Below, one piece after another: positions 48,470 through 49,454 of a DNA stretch of 49,454 nt. Under the pieces are notes generated by a model. That model saw only the letters and a program-made list of their open reading frames with translations, was not told the origin of the DNA and did no database searches. The position numbers and the translations under genes were made by a program. The DNA is taken from positions 1 through 49,454 of the forward strand of contig NZ_BIMB01000053.1 in the NCBI RefSeq assembly GCF_004000865.1, read 5' to 3'. Each line of letters opens with the position of its first letter. Positions within the stretch are counted from its first letter, which is position 1. This stretch comes from Paenibacillus elgii NBRC 100335 (GTDB taxonomy: Bacteria > Bacillota > Bacilli > Paenibacillales > NBRC-103111).

Positions 48470-48916
48470 ATGGGGAATCGGGTGCGGGACATTCGAAAAG
48501 CAAGGAATATGGCGGGGACCGTTGTCGCCGAACTGTTGAACATTACGCCTCAATATTATTACGAGATCGAAAGGGGAAAAAAACGGCTGAGTGCCGATAT
48601 GGCCGGCAAGCTCGCCGCCCATTTTCAAGTGACGACGGACTACCTTCTGGGCTTGTCCGACGAGCCTTCACCGAACGTATCGGCCATGGAGGAAAAGCGG
48701 GACGCATCTCCCTTGACACCTAAAGAAGAGAAGGACATCGCCCGGGATCTTGAACGAATGCTCAGCGATCTTGAATCTGATGAAGCACTTGCCTTTCACG
48801 GCGAAACCTTGGATGAGGAGAGTAAAGAATTGCTGCGAATATCGCTAGAGAACTCCATGCGGCTTGCCAAGCAGTTAGCGAAACAGAAGTTTACCCCGAA
48901 CAAATATCGAAAATAA
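48470..48916 (+). CDS. XRE-family phage-type repressor
   Basis: The protein has 148 residues from ATG 48470 (MGNRVRDIRKARNMAGTVVA), with AAAGGTGA 8 bp upstream; a GTG at 48458 is an alternative. The helix-turn-helix fills residues about 3-60 (VVAELLNITPQYYYEIERGK). The C-terminal half is charged and helical, without the catalytic Ser/Lys of LexA-type repressors. It is followed by an ImmA-type protease, so inactivation is expected through proteolysis, as in the ImmR/ImmA system of ICEBs1, and not by RecA-dependent self-cleavage. It should repress the early promoter. Confidence 0.9.
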   Translation: MGNRVRDIRKARNMAGTVVAELLNITPQYYYEIERGKKRLSADMAGKLAAHFQVTTDYLLGLSDEPSPNVSAMEEKRDASPLTPKEEKDIARDLERMLSDLESDEALAFHGETLDEESKELLRISLENSMRLAKQLAKQKFTPNKYRK

Positions 48917-48941
48917 AATCGGTACGGGGGTAGATAAGCAG

Positions 48942-49412
48942 ATGCGAAATTCGAAACAAGCAGCCTTGCAACTGATTAAAAAGTACGGAACGAACAACCC
49001 TTTCAAAATCGCATCTCAGAAAAACATCCATGTTCTCTTTGAGCCGCTCGGCAACGTTCTCGGCTACTTCAGCACGTACAAACGAATCCGCTTCATCCAT
49101 ATTAACCAAGGCTTGGATAAATCCGGTCAGCGCTTTACGTGCGCGCACGAGCTCGGTCACGTGCTCCTTCACCCCAAGGTGAATACGCCATTCCTTCGCA
49201 GGAACACGCTCGTTTCGATCGACCGGATCGAGAGCGAAGCCAATCAGTTCGCCGTCGAGCTACTGATGCCGGACGAACTTATCCTGGGCGGCATGACGAT
49301 CTACGAAGCGGCGGCTGCCAGCGGCGTACCTCAGGAAGTAGCGCATTTAAAGAGTCTCCCGACGCGGCAGCGCAGTATCTGGAAAAGCGAAGATACATAT
49401 TTTACCGTCTGA
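48942..49412 (+). CDS. ImmA/IrrE-family metallopeptidase
   Basis: This 156-residue protein starts at ATG 48942 behind GGGGG. It has the zinc motif HELGHVLLHP in RFTCAHELGHVLLHPKVN and the third ligand region ESEANQFAVELLMP. ImmA proteases cleave the partner repressor and so induce mobile elements. It lies 25 bp downstream of the XRE gene on the same strand, the standard anti-repressor arrangement. The first residues MRNSKQAALQLIKKYGTNNP match the family's N-terminal helix. Confidence 0.92.
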   Translation: MRNSKQAALQLIKKYGTNNPFKIASQKNIHVLFEPLGNVLGYFSTYKRIRFIHINQGLDKSGQRFTCAHELGHVLLHPKVNTPFLRRNTLVSIDRIESEANQFAVELLMPDELILGGMTIYEAAAASGVPQEVAHLKSLPTRQRSIWKSEDTYFTV

Positions 49413-49454
49413 CCAGCGTAAGTAAAACACAAAGCCGGTGCTCCTTAGTGTAGG

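Noticed and set aside
48470..48916. LexA-like self-cleaving repressor
   Set aside because: No Ala-Gly cleavage site or Ser/Lys peptidase region; the neighbouring ImmA-type protease explains induction better.

Overview
The window looks like a Paenibacillus-type chromosome (Bacillota, Bacillales). The grounds are the pheS-pheT-zapA order with a tRNA-Phe T-box leader, a Bacillus megaterium-style anaerobic cobalamin operon, and a PBSX-type phage tail cluster. Base composition is fairly GC-rich, with clear AT-rich islands at the kelch gene and at two tail-fibre genes. The genus is inferred from gene content; no rRNA gene is present to confirm it.

Layout. (1) 1-6.7 kb: on the minus strand, two near-identical Phe T-box leaders lie in tandem. 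The upstream one precedes a small NTF2/SnoaL-like gene and the downstream one precedes pheS-pheT, followed by a zapA with a very long coiled-coil extension that runs off the window. An AhpD-like gene lies divergent. (2) 6.7-15.3 kb: a secreted AT-rich kelch/FN3 protein; a LacI-type regulator paired with a GH38 alpha-mannosidase, each behind the same 16-bp palindrome; a Tat-exported DyP peroxidase and an uncharacterised exported protein. (3) 15.4-26.9 kb: a ten-gene cobalamin operon, cbiH60-X-J-C-D-ET-L-F-G-A, behind an adenosylcobalamin riboswitch with a terminator. (4) 27.1-49.4 kb: a contractile phage-tail locus with lysis genes and a repressor/ImmA switch, but no visible terminase, portal, capsid, protease or integrase gene.

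How the genes work together. The cobalamin genes encode corrin-ring synthesis from sirohydrochlorin to cobyrinate a,c-diamide, with feedback by coenzyme B12. The last 22 kb reads as a complete contractile needle: tail terminator, sheath, tube, frameshifting chaperones, tape measure, hub and baseplate (XkdP-U), three alternative fibres, holin and endolysin. It is controlled by an XRE repressor and ImmA protease through matching operators in two divergent promoters. The absence of head genes between the regulators and the sheath makes a phage-tail-like bacteriocin (tailocin) the best hypothesis. A decayed PBSX-like prophage, or one whose head genes lie past the right edge, is the main alternative.

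The most notable observations are the headless tail locus with three fibres and DNA-level repeats at the fibre anchors, the T-box duplication, an A-AAA-AAC programmed frameshift site in the chaperone gene, the symmetric operator pair of the switch, and a HEAT-like protein gene with its own promoter inside the tail locus.
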